Assembly (NCBI GenBank): GCA_013176395.1 | Contig: JABMLP010000059.1 | Span: 1-28,746 of the forward strand | Direction: 5' to 3' | DNA length: 28,746 nt | Origin: Venturia oleaginea | Lineage: Eukaryota; Ascomycota; Dothideomycetes; Venturiales; Venturiaceae | In this document: positions 28,401 through 28,746 of the stretch, piece by piece | Layout of the letters: every line of letters starts with the position of its first letter | Position numbering within the stretch: the first letter of the stretch is position 1 | The notes under the pieces: generated by a model | Database searches by the model: none | What the model was told of the DNA's origin: nothing | What the model saw: the letters and a program-made list of their open reading frames with translations, nothing else | Program-made: the position numbers and the translations under genes

Positions 28401-28746
28401 GGCGCTGCAGACGCTCAAGGGCCATTCGGCTTGGGTCAGCTCCGTCGTCTTCTCACCGACGGCAAGCTCGTGGCTTCAGGTTCGGGCGATATCACAGTGC
28501 GGCTCTGGGATGCCGGGATGGGCGCGGCGCTACAGACGCTCAAGGGCCATTCGGCTGGGTCAGGTCCGTCGTCATCTCGCCCGACGGCAAGCTCGTGGCT
28601 TCGGGCTCGGGCGATAACACAGTGCGGCTCTGGGATGCCGAGACGGGCGTAGCGCTGCAGACGCTCGAGGGCCATTCTTCTGCTATCTACTCCGTCGCCT
28701 TCTCGCCCAATGGCAAGCTCGTGGCTTCAGGCTCAATGGATAGCAC
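25418..28746 (+). pseudogene. HET-NACHT-WD40 gene, right copy, frame-broken and cut by the window end
   Basis: The ATG of MRLLHRLDTG is at 25418-25420. A lost T near 25488 shifts the frame inside the HET domain. The HET core (WVDTCCID, SRWFTRGW) is open to about 25930, where an A run is one shorter. HET-to-NACHT, with Walker A GDPGKGKT, is open to about 26455, where a T is lost. Walker B (YIVIDALDEC) lies in the next open segment. More losses occur near 27350 and 27575. The intron is at 27657-27699. Seven WD40 units are partly visible in the left-copy order, with frequent one-base losses, before the window ends. Whether the breaks are real is uncertain. Confidence 0.8.

Larger units (their letters stand above)
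16389..28746 (-). repeat. Right arm of the >12.4-kb inverted repeat (truncated by window end)
   Basis: This is the reverse-complement partner of 3221-15632. All element and gene boundaries occur in mirror order. The 756-bp non-repeated spacer is 15633-16388. Confidence 0.95.

Noticed and set aside
16389..28746. Repeat-induced point mutation as the cause of right-arm gene breakage
   Set aside because: The breaks are insertions and deletions. The few substitutions seen are transitions in mixed contexts, without a strong CpA-to-TpA pattern by eye.

Overview
The window is a piece of a filamentous ascomycete (Pezizomycotina) genome. Signs of this are a HET-NACHT-WD40 fungal NLR gene with a 47-bp intron, an F-box-like gene, fungal Ty1/copia and Ty3/gypsy (chromovirus) retrotransposons, and no bacterial-style operons. 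The genus cannot be named from sequence alone.

The dominant structure is a very large inverted repeat. Left arm about 3221-15632 is the reverse complement of right arm about 16389-28746, where the window ends, so the true arm may be longer. Each arm is at least 12.4 kb and the spacer is 756 bp. Reading outward from the centre, each arm holds a gypsy chromovirus (gag, pol, 3' LTR; no gypsy 5' LTR), a head-to-head pair of copia 3' ends, the tail of an ORF cut by copia, a ~15-bp minisatellite, an F-box-like gene and a HET-NACHT-WD40 gene. The spacer is a copia gag/protease fragment into which a solo copia LTR has inserted, with a perfect 5-bp target duplication (AAGGC).

The left NLR (6574-2016, minus) reads as complete: HET domain, NACHT NTPase with intact Walker A and B, a 47-bp intron at 4281-4327, then 14 near-identical 42-residue WD40 units and a family-typical C-terminal tail (1503 aa predicted). 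Such proteins act in non-self recognition and heterokaryon incompatibility in Podospora (HET-D/HET-E/HET-R). The right copy has the same repeat order for units 1-7 but is frame-broken in several places. The upstream F-box-like gene is open in the left arm and broken in the right.

Outside the inverted repeat, 1-700 holds a degenerate ~352-bp tandem duplication, and 1490-1658 is a remnant of a second F-box-like gene of the same family. The NLR was therefore flanked on both sides by relatives of one F-box family.

The two arms differ mostly by small insertions and deletions, many in homopolymer runs, and by few substitutions. Each arm breaks genes that the other keeps open. This may be a real recent duplication recorded in a poorly polished long-read assembly, true decay, or an inverted-duplication artefact. 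The sequence alone cannot decide, and every pseudogene call in the right arm depends on it.
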